Source: Mastigias papua | Taxonomy: Eukaryota; Cnidaria; Scyphozoa; Rhizostomeae; Mastigiidae | DNA: 64,000 bases | Assembly: GCA_964019165.1 (NCBI GenBank) | Contig: OZ025281.1 | Span: 4,491,240 to 4,555,239, forward strand | Direction: 5' to 3' | Shown: piece by piece, positions 20,701 to 36,839 of the stretch | Layout: each line of letters opens with the position of its first letter | How positions within the stretch are numbered: the first letter of the stretch is position 1 | Notes under the pieces: model-generated | Seen by the model: only the letters and a program-made list of their open reading frames with translations | Databases searched by the model: none | Told to the model about the DNA's origin: nothing | Program-made: the position numbers and the translations under genes

Positions 20701-21440
20701 CCAATTTACTAGTGACCGGTTCGCTTTCTCATTATTTTTTTTAATTCAGCATAAATAGTCTTGAGTTTGGATTTGGAACATTCGTATTTTTTCAGCAGAA
20801 GCAAGTATCACAATGAATACAGTGATAAAGCTGGTAAAGTAGCTTGCAAAATAGGCAGATTTTTGCTCATCAGAAATGGATTTAGTTCACATCTGAAACG
20901 ACTGGAAACAGAACCTTTACGTACAAAAATGAAGCCGTCACTTTAATTACACACTATACCAAAGATAAAGCCGTCTGTTGATCTATTTGTATGGAGGTGA
21001 TTTAATTGTACGAAAAGGGTTACATAGAACGTTCTCGTGAAGGTATTGCCAATCGCAAAATTATAGTACGAATTTCCGTTTCTATGAAGCTGTGAGTCCG
21101 GACTTTATGGTACTGTTTTCCGGCAGTAGACTACCCGGTATTCCCCGTTGCAGGTCAATATGTGCCTCATGTGACAGGATTACGTTTAGCCAATAGTAAT
21201 CACTAGATTTGCTGCTTTGTTTAGATTGACCAATCAAGCTGCTATCCACCCAATGCACTTTCTTATATAAAGATGGCATAAAACCTGGTACCAAACAGAC
21301 CAAAGGCAATAGCAAGAGGTGCGCTCAATGTCGGTAGAATACGTCTGAAGGCATTTGCTGGAGAAGAAAAGTCCTAGAAAATGGAAATGAAGAAAGCCAC
21401 ATAACTGCAAAGCTTCGTTTAAAGCCAGAAATCTACCATC
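20701..21440 (+). promoter_or_regulatory. Putative promoter region of the SLC16-like gene
   Basis: A TATA-box match, TATATAA, lies at 21264-21270, about 170 bp before the start codon. CCAAT motifs occur near 21190, 21230 and 21250. No other gene start lies nearby on this strand. The transcription start would be expected near 21295-21300. This is motif evidence only. Confidence 0.4.
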
Positions 21441-21612
21441 ATGGATGTGGAAGCAGGGAATCAAGCAAGAAGTCTATTCAGCCGGTTATACCCTTGGTTA
21501 CTATGCGTACTCAGTTTCACGGTGCAGTTTCTTGGGTTGGGCTTTTATAAAGGTTTTGCATCGGTCTTCGTGGCTTTGCAAACAGAGTTTAAAGATAGTA
21601 ATACCAATACTG
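21441..21612 (+). CDS. SLC16-like (MFS) transporter, exon 1
   Basis: This is the first coding exon of a predicted 455-residue membrane transporter. The start ATG sits in a good context (ACCATCATGG). The four exons (21441-21612, 25335-25909, 30436-30805, 31565-31815) join in phases 1, 0 and 1 with no stop and total 1368 nt. Exon 1 encodes a short cytoplasmic N-terminus and the first helix (LYPWLLCVLSFTVQFLGLGF), then FASVFVALQTEF, the usual SLC16 loop pattern. The strict SLC16 TM1 signature (D/E-G-x-x-W) is not evident, so this is a divergent member. SLC16 proteins carry monocarboxylates or related solutes across the plasma membrane, often with protons. The substrate cannot be deduced. Confidence 0.85.
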
Positions 21613-21752
21613 GTAGATATTGCAATTCATGTTACCTTTTCTCAGTGACACAACTGATTATCCATTTGTTATTAACGATAGTAGAACAGAGTTCTTCTTT
21701 AACTACATTCTTAACGGAGGAGGGTTGTAAAAGTTACCCCCAAAATCTATGT

Positions 21753-22190
21753 AAAGCCCTGGTCAAACGCTCTCGACTTTTGACTATACAGCGCTCGACT
21801 TTTGTATGCTGAAATGTCGATAGCGTTTGGCCACCCTTTTGAGCGTTTTATAGTCGTGTATAGTTGTAAAGTTGTAAAGGTATGTACAGTAAAGTTTGAT
21901 CAAGGTCAAAATTTTCGTGCGGAATTGCTTGACATTTGTATCAAAAGAGGTATTGTAGAGTGCGTTTAGCCAGGTACTCGATTTTCTTCTCTATTTTACG
22001 CTCAAAAATTCGGAATCTACGCATGTGCAGAGGACAGAAAGTTAAAGATAAAGTTGAAGTTGCTGCAAAATCGAGTAGGTTTCGAATGAAAAGAGAGCGT
22101 TTGACTACCCTCCGCTCGACAATGTTCGACATCGCTGGAGTTTTGTCGAGAGCTGTAGAGTGAAAAGTCGAGAACGCTTGGCCAGGTCTT
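21753..22190. mobile_element. MITE-like element with about 45-bp terminal inverted repeats
   Basis: The left end (AAAGCCCTGGTCAAACGCTC, continuing TCGACTTTTGACTATACAGC) is the inverse of the right end (ending GAGAACGCTTGGCCAGGTCTT), with about eight mismatches in 45 bp. The interior repeats TCGACTTTT/TCGACAT motifs and encodes no transposase. The flanks (TAA on the left, AATT on the right) may hold a short target duplication. Confidence 0.7.
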
Positions 22191-24627
22191 AATTGGGAAA
22201 AATCTTTCTTTATATCAGTTTTGTTACTGATCACAATTAGTTTTACATGCTTTCTGAAAACTTCGTTGAATTATCATGCCGATTTCTGGAGATGCAGAAA
22301 TTTTGTGAGTTGCTTCCGGAATTGATTTTATCTCAAATTCTCTACACGGAGACAGCAGAACAAGCAAATTTAGGGGAAGTGCTGTGGAATACCACAGAAC
22401 GTTGATTAAAACAGCGTCCTACACACGTTTACAAAGTCCACCCTAATTTTCTACAAAAATCAACAAAATGTTGCAATTTTGTTTTGATAGTGGGATTATC
22501 TCAAAACTAACTATAACTACATCGTAGCGAAGAAGTATTGTGCCTAAGTTTGAGGCATCATCATTTTTCAACTGAAAAAGATCATTTGGGATGTTGCCAC
22601 TCTGAAAAGAGAATTTTTTGAAAGTTGATTCAAAATAGGATGACGTCAGCAAAATGAACATGAATGATAGGAATCAAAGCCTCTATTACACATTCTTCAA
22701 CGTCTTGACAGAGAAACTCGGGATAAATGAAGATATATACCAACAGCAAAAGCATCTCTGAGTTTGACTTTTAAAGTTTGACTATATTTTTGGCAATATC
22801 CTGTAATTTTAGCTCACTTTTACTTAAGTCTGCTAAAGTAAGCATATTGGTAAGTTATCTTTTGGCTTTTAACTTAGTTATAAAGATCTATTCCTGTGCC
22901 ATGTTTAAGCTCCTAAACGTTTCTATCAAGTTAGGGGTCGCTTTTCCCTCATTCATTGAGCATCAATACAAAATGCAAAGTCGGACTAGGTTAAATTTTG
23001 GTTCTCAACTACCAATCTGACGTGCATTAAAGTACCCCCATCGATAGAAAGTCTAACTACTGTGTTGCTTTTGAGAACTTTCCCATTGGTTTTGAATTTA
23101 ACGCCAGCATGGTATTGCATATAAACAAATCTGCTTGAGCAGCCGGTTAGAAATCTCGTGTGCTTCCTATTTAGTAACTGTACAGAAAACAAATGACGGA
23201 CATCACAACAGTTATGAGGGACATCGGTAGTACTTTTGTTGACTTTTCGCCAGTAGATTTGCTGACTCTGTAGAAGTGGAGGTGAAGGGACGAAAGCTTG
23301 GAATAGTTATTGTGTGCCCACTCCCCTCCAACTCTCGCAAGGACAAGGAAACACCCTTTCTGAAGTGCTTTCCCTTAATACTTCACACTTATATAACCTT
23401 GTTTCCTTAAAACGCTTCTTTATCACCCACGTATCGGCGATGCATCCCCGAAGCATTGGCAATGCGCAGAGAAGAATGACAGAGCATTTGAACAAAACAC
23501 CTATTTCATGAAACTATATATCTAAATCCAGGATCTGAAAGAATTTTTCCTATATCTCCTTTGGTTTTGAGGTTTGGGGCAGACACAGTTAGTTTTAACG
23601 CCTTTTTCCGATTATTTAAAATGTACTTAAATTTAATTGTAAATTGCTAAAATGGCTGACAAACAAGAAAGCGAATAGATGTAAAAGTCTGCAATTTCAC
23701 CTTTCACATTCTAATGAATTCCAGAATCGTAGGAATATGGTAGTGCACATGATTCATTATCCTCAGAGCCAGAAAGCAAGATAGAAGATACCAGCAGAAA
23801 GATAACTGGACTTTAATTTCATCCTCAGGTGTCAATGTAACCATTGCTACTCAATATCAAGAGACCTAGAAGCCTTGTGCTAACGAGAGATTTGAAAATT
23901 GAAAGTTTAAACTAATTTAACGTGCAGGCCAACATTAAGTATCCCATAGATGAGCCAACATTATTTTAGGGGGAAGGAGGTGCATATATGTTTCAACCAT
24001 GATAAGATGTATGCGAATGTGTTTTTTACGTTTTCCGTAAGTGTCCCAAAAGCTTTGGCAAATATTGTAGCTTTACGTAATTGAAACATTTGGTGTATTT
24101 TTACCTCATGTGGAAGCAGATATTTTAGGGACAAAAATGCGTAAGATAACAACATATAAACTTTAAAATTCAGCATAGCAGTCTGGGGATTTTCATATGC
24201 GTTGTATGCTAGCTCATATCTGAAGAGGGGTTAATGGGAATTTTGATAGCAACGATAGTTAATAACTTTCGGCGGTAATCTATCAAACGTAGTTCTTAGA
24301 GTGGTGTACACCATGTGATAGAAATCAGTGAACCGTGTCTGAAATGTATTGCTGCAGAAGCAACTATTCTAGCTATTTGTCATTAGTAAATCTGTGCATC
24401 TACTACTTACAGATTTGATGAAAGTTGCACTGTTTACAGGGTTAACTAGCCAAATTTTCTTCCATTATAGATCGTATAGCAGCCTCTCTTGTTACATGAT
24501 AAAGTCCTCAAGTGTCAGTATGTTACTGCAGGCTGTTGAGAAAAAATCAACTACTTCTTTGAACGCAAATTTATTCAATGGGAATTATTTGCATATCTGA
24601 TGAAATACCAATCCCGTTGAGGGTCTG

Positions 24628-24860
24628 TTATGAAATACTTTCATTGGTTAGCCTCATCAAGTCAGCTGAGCGAATATTCGCATCTAGGCTGTATGGAATT
24701 TTAAAGTCAGGTATTTTAAAACCGGGCTTTGGAAAACAGTCGTCAAGCTTTGTTTCTCCAAAAACTATTACACCTACTTTGTTACCTATTAAATGGGTGA
24801 GACTCTTAAAGTTACTTCTCATTAAATTGACGTTAAAACAGTCAATGTGAACTAGGAAAA
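24628..24860 (-). pseudogene. LINE endonuclease remnant
   Basis: The minus-strand frame reads FKSLTHLIGNKVGVIVFGET then KLDDCFPKPGFKIPDF. This matches the N-terminal part of the APE-type endonuclease of non-LTR elements (the ...SETKLDDSFP..F.I.GF pattern), with the catalytic ETK intact. About 75 codons survive, and the rest of the element is absent. Confidence 0.7.
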
Positions 24861-25334
24861 AGTTGCATACAAACCTGGCTTAGAAGTTGACTCATATTTA
24901 TCTTTTTAGTTTGCACCCAAAATTAGAGCAAAAGCCAGAAGCTTACAGGCAGTAGTTGTCTCTATTTAGATATTTAAACTTATGTAAACATGTTCTGTTT
25001 AATCTTTAGAATTAGATAAGTTATTATACTTTAGAACTAGATTAGTTAGTGAGCGCTTGAATTACACAAAGTGTGCCCAGGCATAGTTTGCTATGTTAGT
25101 TCAATGGAACTAATCGCAACTTGGGTTCATACTCCCATAACGTTGTGTGACAAAATCCACTACAATATTTTCAATACGTATCCAATGAAAATATGGAAAT
25201 TGCAAATCGTGTGCAGTAATAGTTGCAAAAATGTTGCAGACTCGATTGTGTTGCTGTGAATGGCTTCTTAGACAAATATTTGATAATGATATTCAAGCCA
25301 CAAACAAGACTTTATCAGACATTTCTTTCTACAG

Positions 25335-25909
25335 CTTGGACCGGCTCAATTTCTTTTGCATTGACATACATGCTGTCGCCGATTACTTTTATGTTCTGCG
25401 AAAGTTATGGCTTCCGTATCTCAATGTTCATCGGTGCAGCTCTTTATGGCCTGGGACTACTCACATCATCATTCGTCCCAAGTGTACCATACTTATACCT
25501 TACATTTGGCTTTATTTTTGGTGTCGGACAGAGTCTGCTTTTTGGTGTATCAGTTCTGATTCTAAGACAATACTTCACAAGGAAGTGGTCATTAGCTCAT
25601 GGCATTGCATTATCTGGTAACAGTATGGGTGCAGTAGCCCTTGCACCAGCAATAGAAGTTATACTGAGCAAGAATGGTTTTAATCGAGGCTTCCAAATTG
25701 CGAGTGCAGCATCAGTTTATCTCATGCTGATATCGATTTTCTTCAAGAGACCGGAAAGAAATTCGAATCTGCAGGAGGTAACAGCTGAAAACAACCCGGA
25801 GAAAGATGATTCACCACTGTTGTCCTTGATGAAAAATAAAGCGTTTATAACATTCATTACAGCAACAACGTTGATGCATTTCGGTTACTATATTCCATTT
25901 GTCTACTTG
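25335..25909 (+). CDS. SLC16-like (MFS) transporter, exon 2
   Basis: The acceptor is TTTCTTTCTACAG and the donor is GTATGT at 25910. The exon encodes residues 58-249: several hydrophobic helices, AWTGSISFALTYMLSPITF being the first, and SYGFRISMFIGAALYGLGLL, the equivalent of the conserved R-x-G/GFR turn between helices in SLC16 proteins. Next come RQYFTRKWSLAHGIALSGNS (the conserved loop and TM5 start) and a charged central loop (PERNSNLQEVTAENNPEKDD) that separates the two six-helix halves, followed by the start of TM7. A longer ORF begins upstream at 25223, but the splice junction at 25335 fits exon 1 and the family alignment. Confidence 0.85.
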
Positions 25910-28900
25910 GTATGTATACCTATTGCTCTGTACTTCTGCCAGGTGGTGTATTTTATTGATTTCCAGCCAATGTTGAACTTTGGTTTGTATGCTGTATAGT
26001 CATTCTTTGCTGCATAAATCGCCGTCTCTTGCATCAATTTACAACAAATTGTGTTTTTCTAGTAAGGACTAGAGGCTTCATATCCTGCTTATAAATAGGG
26101 TATGCTACCTAATTTATTCCCATTGTTTTACTATCAGATCAACTGAGCATATTTACAATTTCATTCATGCTTTGTTGTGCTATTGTTTGCTCGTAGCTGT
26201 TCATTTTATTATGAAGATTAGAAAGAAGATATGGAGATATGGCGGGTTATTGTAGTCTTTTACGTGAGTTTTATAAGAAAACAGTTGATAAGAAAGCAAC
26301 GCTCGACTTCTCACGAGATTAAGAGAGTTCACTACAAGATTTTTGACATCTAAGATAGATAATACAAATTTGAACTTACAATTCTCAAGCGTGCTCATCA
26401 TCTCTTTTGTTTCATTGCATGGATTTCCTATGACAAGCTATTTATTTCATTATTATGTTTGCGCAGAGCCTGTCTGTATGTTTAACTCTGCAGTGCTACA
26501 TAAACTTGAATATTTTAGTAAAGAAAATCTTAAAGAAAGTTTTAGAGCAAAAGTCATGAAAAAGCTAAGGAAGTTTCAATACGAAAGAAACTTTATTATA
26601 CAGAAACGTATAACAGAGCTATTGTGCACTAGTTTGCCAACTTGGTGGAAAAACATTCAATGATACGAGATCTGAATAAATAAGGTATTTATGTATAAGC
26701 CAATTTAGGATAGATCAAGCATTTCCATAGTAGCTCTTAGATTACCAGTAGTGTTTCACAGAGAAAATTACTACAGAAATATAACACAGTCAATCATAAA
26801 TTAGCACAAGGAATGCACACAAATTAAGTCAAAGAGACGAAAAACTCGTAAGCTTATCTACTTTGTGTCAAGCACTACTTTCTTGTAAACAACTTTCTTT
26901 AAGGAAACAAGTAGCTCTCTTCACATCTCCTAAGGTCAACTGCACAAACGGATCGCAAAGAGTGGTTGACCGTGTATACCATGGCATTTGTAAGCCTTTT
27001 GATGGAAGAAACATCGCAGTGACAGCATCTTCCGCTCATATCTTTACAGCATGTAGTATCTAATTTGAAGTTAGCCATGATAAAATCCAGCATTACGTCA
27101 CCATGTTCATTAGAAATCGGTTGCCCCTTTAAAACATTTCCATCCGAAAAGAGATTGACCACAATAGATTAAAGCTAGGATATTTTGTGACGTTTAGGTG
27201 CTGGAAGACTTACCAAAAGTGTAAATGACTGTTATTCATTGCTTTTTTTCTATAAATATGGCCCTGCCTACTTGATATTAAAGGAAAATAATATCTTTTC
27301 AAAATTTTGTATTCGTTCGTAAAGATTCCCTTTCAAATCTTCTTAGACCACCCTTAAAACTGAGAAGTAATCTAACTCACCTCCTTCCATTAGTCCATCA
27401 AGCTTTAATTTAAAAAATGGTTATGTGTTTAGTCAAATTTCCTCATTAAAAAGTGAAGCATTTGCATGGCAACTGCAATATAGGATTTGAAAAAAAGTAG
27501 TCTAATCTATTCAAAACATTTTAGTTTGAACAATGGCAGCTGTTTTTAATAGTCGACATATCCAAGGAGCTGTATTCGCTTCTGAATAGTGTTGTTGGGA
27601 TTTGCATGCTTTTCTATTTTCATCTCAAATATAGATCAGTGGCTATTGCTTCAAATAGTAACACGATTTCCCGTACAGAAAAGGGACTTTACTTCAACAG
27701 AGTATAGGCGTGAGGATATTCCTAGTTAAATTGTATAGATGAATATGTAATAGGTACATATAAGCAAAAACATACAAAACAAGATACACATGGGAGCAAT
27801 TGGAGATGAAGAAGTGGATAAAACTCTGCTTGAAAGTTATTGAAATTCTGAAAGCAATGTGAATTTTGAACTGAAATCCCGCTGATTTCCACCCTAATCA
27901 ATTTTTCAAGCGTTCAAAATATCATTTTTCTGTATCCAGAAGTCTGAATTTCTTGACGTTTTGCTTTATTATGTATTCCTGGGTATCCTTATTGACAATA
28001 GCTAGCAAAAATTTAAATTTTCCAAGTTTTAGCTCTTTCTATTTCATTCGTTGTTTGGATCACAGTGCACTCTATCTACTGCTGATCAGTGTGGGTATAA
28101 ACATCTTGTAAGAAATGAATGTTGATTGTAGCTACCTTGCTGAGTGTATTGTTACTGTATCCCTGCATAAAATATGTGCCAGCAGCAGTTAGAAATTTAA
28201 TTGCAACCATACTCTATTAATATTATTTGTAATAATATCAGTTGTTTAAGGACGGTCACCCAGTTGGCAAGCTAATTTTCAAGCGATCATTTATTTACAA
28301 AGCATATACAAATATACAGAATTCATAAAAAATCTGCAATGAAATACAAAACTACAATTAATCAATAAACATATACAATCATTAAAATAACAATAATATT
28401 CATGTGCAAAAATTATAACAGATTTAAATTCCAACACGATGCAAGCAAGAGCACACGTTTTAAAAGTACACCAATGCTGATGTTGGCTTGGCATCAGTTC
28501 TCAGACTATTCCAGGTATGAACAACCCTGCGTGAAAATCCCTATTTTTGATTACATGCATTTTCATATGAACTTATTAGATTGGTATCTGTACCTCTAGG
28601 AATTCGAGATGGAAATCATGTAACCTCCAAAACTAGTTGAAGACTTAAATTTGCCAATTACCCTACTAGCATATTGTGGGTTGATTTCTGTAAAGGGAAA
28701 TTTTGCCCCATTCATACTTAATCAATAATCCCCATTTAGCACAGGATCTGGTTTGTCACACATTTCACAAGCAAGGTCATTGTCAACTGAGCAACAATTG
28801 TCATTCATAGAGCTTGCAATGTTACAACTCTCTGACACTTGGATTCAATCTGTATTTAAGTAGCTGATATAAATAGACTTTGATCTTTTGTTTACAAGTT

Positions 28901-30435
28901 GGCTGACAGTTTGCCAAGTGCTTCTAGTACTTACTTCTTCCTTATCAATTTCTCAGCAAAAAGTTACCTTATTTGCTAAGAATATCGACAAAGAACAAAG
29001 GAGAAATCATGATGGTTTCAGTGTAGTCATTAGAGAGATGGAATTATTTCTTACCCCAGTTCTCTTTGTGTCGCCTCTCTTTATTATAAAATTCTGGCCT
29101 ATAGAGTAACCAAAGGATAGTATTTTTCAGAATCTCAAAGTTCCCTATGAGGGTATGCTACTCGTTTAATATGGAGAAAATGGGTGTCCACTTGCAAAAA
29201 AATTCATCAACACCTTTGCAAGACAAATTTTTGATATTTTTCAGCATATCTATGAAACATCTGCAAGGAAGTCAGACTGAGATAATTTTTCCATATTTCT
29301 GCTTTTATTGCTTTATTGTCACGAATCATGATTGCAGCATGTTCCTCACCTGATATGTTGCTATGCGGTCAACTTTAGGTCTGCTCATCAGAGTTGCCCG
29401 TGTTTGTTCGGTAATAATTTGTTTGACGTTGAAAGGCTGTAAATGCTAAGAAAATTATTAGAGTTGCTGTCTCTGTTTCTGTAGAGAAATTGCAATTTTT
29501 GTCTCCTAAAAGATGCGCTTTTGTTTTTCAAGAAACTCCAAGACCAGAGTTTAGAAAAAGTCACGGCTCCACGGTTCTGAGCCGGAGGAAGATTCTGCTT
29601 TCTATGTCGTATTTGAGGAAAGTTTAGTAGTATGTATCAACAATCCAGTTTTAGCAAAGTTTTCATTAATGCGACAGCGGCTGTGAAAGGCACAGCCCTT
29701 CTATAGTAAAAGTTATTCGAGACATACACAATGCAGAGTTCAAGAAATTTAGCAAGTTTTGATTTCCTTAAAAGAGGAAAGCTTATGATGAAGATTTGAC
29801 AGCAGGAGGAAGGTTGGGACTTTTTCTGGACTTCAAGACATTCTCAAGCATTTCAAAAACAGCTAAAATGATTAGTTGGGGGTCTATGTGAATGCCTAAA
29901 GATAAATTGCCTGGATCTTTGTGATTGGAATTTAAGGCAGAAAAGCTCCAAACTATAAGAAGGAAGGTCCCGGCAAAGGATATGATTTAAACTATATCGT
30001 AAATACAAGAATATGCCACAGCCTTTTCGTTATCTATACGTTCTTACGAATGTGCATCCATAAACTTCAAAAATGGTATCAGAAAGCATGGGACTAATTT
30101 TTCTCTCATTTAATGCGAGTATATTACTATTGGTTATCATAAGTAATGATCTCAGCTCATCAAAATATTCCTGGTTACCATTAACTTTACTTGAAGCAGT
30201 TTTGAGGGCCTTTTTAAAGCTCTGAGGCTGATGATAATTGTCTCTATTAGTCCTACTTGTGATGTCGACTCTGCTAAAAGGTGCCTCATCAAATACTACG
30301 CAATTTCCTAATGATACTTATTGATAAATTTTTACTACAGCTATCGTCGGAATGATTTCCATGTCTGCCAATGACACTACTGTTATTTTTCATATTTTGT
30401 CGTCAATATCAACTCTTCACTTGCTTATTCAACAG
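25910..30435 (+). other. Intron 2 of the SLC16-like gene, nothing recognised
   Basis: A 4.5-kb GT-AG intron. It carries scattered short ORFs without family resemblance. I found no transposon, RNA gene or tandem array in it, unusual for this window. Confidence 0.6.
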
Positions 30436-30805
30436 ATGCGAATGGCGATAGACCTTGGTGCATCTCGGACGAAAGCGGCTTTTTTATCGAGCTACATGGC
30501 AATAGCACAGACAGTAGGCAAAGTCATTTTTGGCCAAATTGCTACTTTTCCAAAGTGTAATAAAGTTATTATATACCAGATCGCCCTATTTGCAAATTGC
30601 CTCGCCACGACCACTTGCCCAACAATTACAACATACGGAGGACTGATTGCCTACGCTGTTGTTTTTGGATTGCAAGATGGTTGCACATCTGCCTATAATA
30701 TGTTGATCGTTGGGGATCTTGTCAGCAAGAAAGAGACGTCAACTGGCTACAGTGTGTTTCTTGTGACATCCGCGGCTTCATTCCTTTTAGGACCACCATT
30801 AGCTG
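30436..30805 (+). CDS. SLC16-like (MFS) transporter, exon 3
   Basis: The acceptor is TTATTCAACAG and the donor is GTATCA at 30806. The exon enters in phase 0 and leaves in phase 1. It encodes residues 250-372: the loop after TM7 (DLGASRTKAAFLSSYMAIAQ, the family's usual G.S...A..LLS..G...), helices 8-10 with TVGKVIFGQIATF and GLQDGCTSAYNMLIVGDLV, and ends in SFLLGPPLAG, the conserved G-PP-x-G before TM12. The open frame extends upstream of 30436, but that part does not fit the family. Confidence 0.85.
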
Positions 30806-31564
30806 GTATCAATTTTTCATTAATGCCCATTAGATCTCTTCGATTTAGGTGTATTAATGACCATTAGATCTCTTCCATTTTGGTGTGAATATTATCTTTA
30901 GAAATGTGGCTTTCCTATATCTGATATTTGGTCTCGTCGCTGTCACTGTAGTTTTTGAAGTTTTTTCATTGCTCTCTTCAAATGAAGTTGAATGTTTAAT
31001 CAGATATCTGTTTCGCTGGGGCCATACATTTTCAGAATCTAACACAGATTGCACTCAGGGGGGACCTGACTTCTAAAGGACGAAAATCAAGCTATACAAG
31101 CAAAAAGTGGACAGTCAATTTCCCTTTCGTCTATCTTTCTCTGCTTTATTTGCTCTTCTATCTTTCCCTTTCTAATAATTTAAGCTCAACTGATTGTAAT
31201 ACTTATAACAAAAGTGCTTTTTTGCTAAAATTTGAGAAACTGCATGCAGTGTTCAGTTTCCAAGACATTCTGCCAGTCTAGGTTTGAAAATAAAGCACTG
31301 AATATTCGTGCTCAAAAAATATTCATGATAATATGTTTTCAGTAAGAATGAAAGCAGTTGAGAGCTGGTAAAAGTCTCTTTTAACTTACCAGTTGAGGAT
31401 GGGCATGATCTAGACGTGTTCTTATTTCTTGGTAAATCGAGTTCAGTGCTCCTATTGCGTATCTTCTTATAAAAAGTATTCGATGTAAATTACTTACGAA
31501 TTGTATTCAGTGGAAGCATTGTACTGAGACTTACAGGACCATCTTCTGTTTTTTATTTCTTCAG
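30806..31564 (+). repeat. Intron 3 of the SLC16-like gene with a 34-bp tandem duplication
   Basis: A GT-AG intron of 759 bp. At about 30820-30887 a 34-bp segment (ATTAATGCCCATTAGATCTC...) occurs twice in tandem with few differences. Nothing else was recognised. Confidence 0.7.
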
Positions 31565-31815
31565 GATGGCTTTATGATACTACTGGAACATACTCCTTGG
31601 CATTTTTCTTTTCCGGGGGTACAGCTGCCCTTGCAATCTGTGTCCTTTTCCAAGTAACGATATACAAAGTGACACAAGGTGCAGTGGATCGATTGCCTTC
31701 GTTGCTACCTAAATTTGAAGACAGCCAAAGTGAAAGTGATGATTCGATGGACGAAAAGCCATCTTCCTCCTCAAAGAGTGATGCAGGAATATCTCTCCAG
31801 AAAGTCAAAAGTTAG
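31565..31815 (+). CDS. SLC16-like (MFS) transporter, last exon
   Basis: The acceptor is TTTATTTCTTCAG. The exon encodes GWLYDTTGTYSLAFFFSGGT, completing the PPLAG-W-L-Y-D-x-T-G motif that is typical of SLC16 family members before the last helix. The final transmembrane helix follows (AALAICVLFQV), then a hydrophilic, Ser/Asp-rich C-terminal tail of about 55 residues (SQSESDDSMDEKPSSSSKSD) ending at a TAG at 31813-31815. The tail has casein-kinase-type acidic serine sites, so phosphorylation there is plausible but inferred. Confidence 0.85.
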
Positions 31816-32856
31816 ATCGAATGATGAAATGTTGGCACACTGCAATTCTGAACTGGTTCCGATTGTCGATCAAAGTGATCCTGAAAATTTCTGGAATAGC
31901 GCAGAAACAGAAATTTAAGTCTTATATCAGATCAGTTTGTAATGACAAACTTTGTTCAAAGAAAAGTTCAGATTAGTTTAGACAGAAGATAGTTCTTATC
32001 ATATAAATGTGGTAAATAGCACAACTGAAAGATTTTCCTAAAATACTGTAAAATACTGCAAAATGATGTGTAGATTTCTTAAATGATGTGTAGATTTCTT
32101 TGTGCTAACATAGATAGTGCTATGTTTTCCAATTCAATTTGTGAAAGATTGCACTTCTGGGCTTATCTATTTACATATAATTTAGAAGTAGTGTCTCATT
32201 GCAACTCAGGTTGCAGCATTATTATGGTAAAATCTGGGTATAGTATTAAATTGGGTCTTGTACCTTTGTAGTATGCTGCTATTCATCAGTACCTATTAAC
32301 TTCTTATCTATAGAACTATGGCATATGTCTATAGCATATTTGCTTATAATGCAACTTGTGAATGGAAAGTGGTTGGCAATGAAATGACTCTTCTTCATCA
32401 CCTTTCAATGTGCATTCAAAATGAATGAATTTCAAATTTGGTCATTTTTAAGCAAAATACCTAGGCTATTGCTCATTTTGTTAAGATGTCATACAGGCAC
32501 CAGTCTACAATTCATCGTTTTAATCTAAACATCCAGTTATTGAATAGCAACACAGAGCTGATGGTAACAAAAGCTTGAAAAATGCATTAGCTATTACCTC
32601 AAAACTTAGCATTCTTTGCTAGAGAAATCACTATGTTTCCCTGAGTCAAGTTGATGAATTTTGCTCTGATCGAGGTTATTTCAAACCTGTACTTATCAAT
32701 ACTGCAATCTTAGATTTATCATACAATGAGACTAAAAGTATTTACATTATAAGGTGCTGTTGCTGCTATTTTCCTGCCCAGTCATACATCTGAGAATATT
32801 GGGGAAAACAATGAAAATCTTAGTATCTCACTTTGTTCTGTTGTCCTTTCAAATAT
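31816..32856. other. 3' flank of the SLC16-like gene
   Basis: Non-coding. A 20-bp direct tandem duplication (AAATGATGTGTAGATTTCTT) lies at about 32061-32100. An ATTAAA at about 32243 is a possible polyadenylation signal. No other feature was seen. Confidence 0.45.
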
Positions 32857-36400
<3,544 letters not shown>

Positions 36401-36439
36401 ATATAAATATATGTCTTGTCTTGTCCTGATGTCTTGCAG

Positions 36440-36627
36440 GAACACTCAAAATTATGCAAATTCAGGATTGATGTATTCACAAGGATGACCATCTCAACGT
36501 GGTCATTTTTCAGCTAGCTGTCTTTACAATATTGTTAGGTCCTCTTATCCTAGAGGTATCCGTGTTGTATTCATGGACATTGATTTTTATTCTTCTGGAT
36601 TCTGTGATGCGTGTTTGAGATTATATG
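36440..36627 (+). pseudogene. CUB exon A' (decayed duplicate of exon A)
   Basis: The exon is 188 nt, the same length as exon A at 3187, with an AG acceptor (TGTCTTGCAG) and a GTAAGT donor at 36628. The translation follows exon A closely (NTQNYANSGLMYSQG, RGIRVVFMDIDFYS, LRLYG). The conserved Trp codon TGG of exon A (GWPYQY) is TGA here, at 36486-36488, so the copy cannot be read through. Intron sequence on both sides is also recognisably duplicated. Confidence 0.8.
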
Positions 36628-36771
36628 GTAAGTAAGTCACTAGTAATGTATTATATACTACTTGAATACCAGATCGTATTTAGTTCTTCTGTTTTCGTTT
36701 ATGTATCAGTGAAACATTAGTGAATCATTGAGAATGGAATGATTGGAATGGTTTGAGATTGTGTCTACGAA

Positions 36772-36776
<5 letters not shown>

Positions 36777-36834
<58 letters not shown>
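36777..36834. repeat. (TA)n microsatellite
   Basis: About 28 TA units. It abuts the palindromic PLE end at 36835. The duplicated intron begins to differ from its parent here. Confidence 0.9.

Positions 36835-36839
<5 letters not shown>

Larger units (their letters stand above)
21613..25334 (+). other. Intron 1 of the SLC16-like gene
   Basis: A 3.7-kb GT-AG intron. It contains a MITE at 21753-22190 and a LINE endonuclease remnant at 24628-24860. In 22191-24627 and 24861-25334 I see no gene or repeat. Confidence 0.7.

Noticed and set aside
25223..25334. Upstream extension of transporter exon 2
   Set aside because: The frame is open but does not resemble the family. The acceptor before 25335 joins exon 1 in phase and restores the SLC16 pattern.
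26343..26663. Small gene in transporter intron 2
   Set aside because: Open for 106 codons but with no family resemblance, no splice or promoter support, and average composition for chance ORFs here.
30352..30435. Upstream extension of transporter exon 3
   Set aside because: The family alignment starts at 30436 after a good acceptor; the upstream part has no match.
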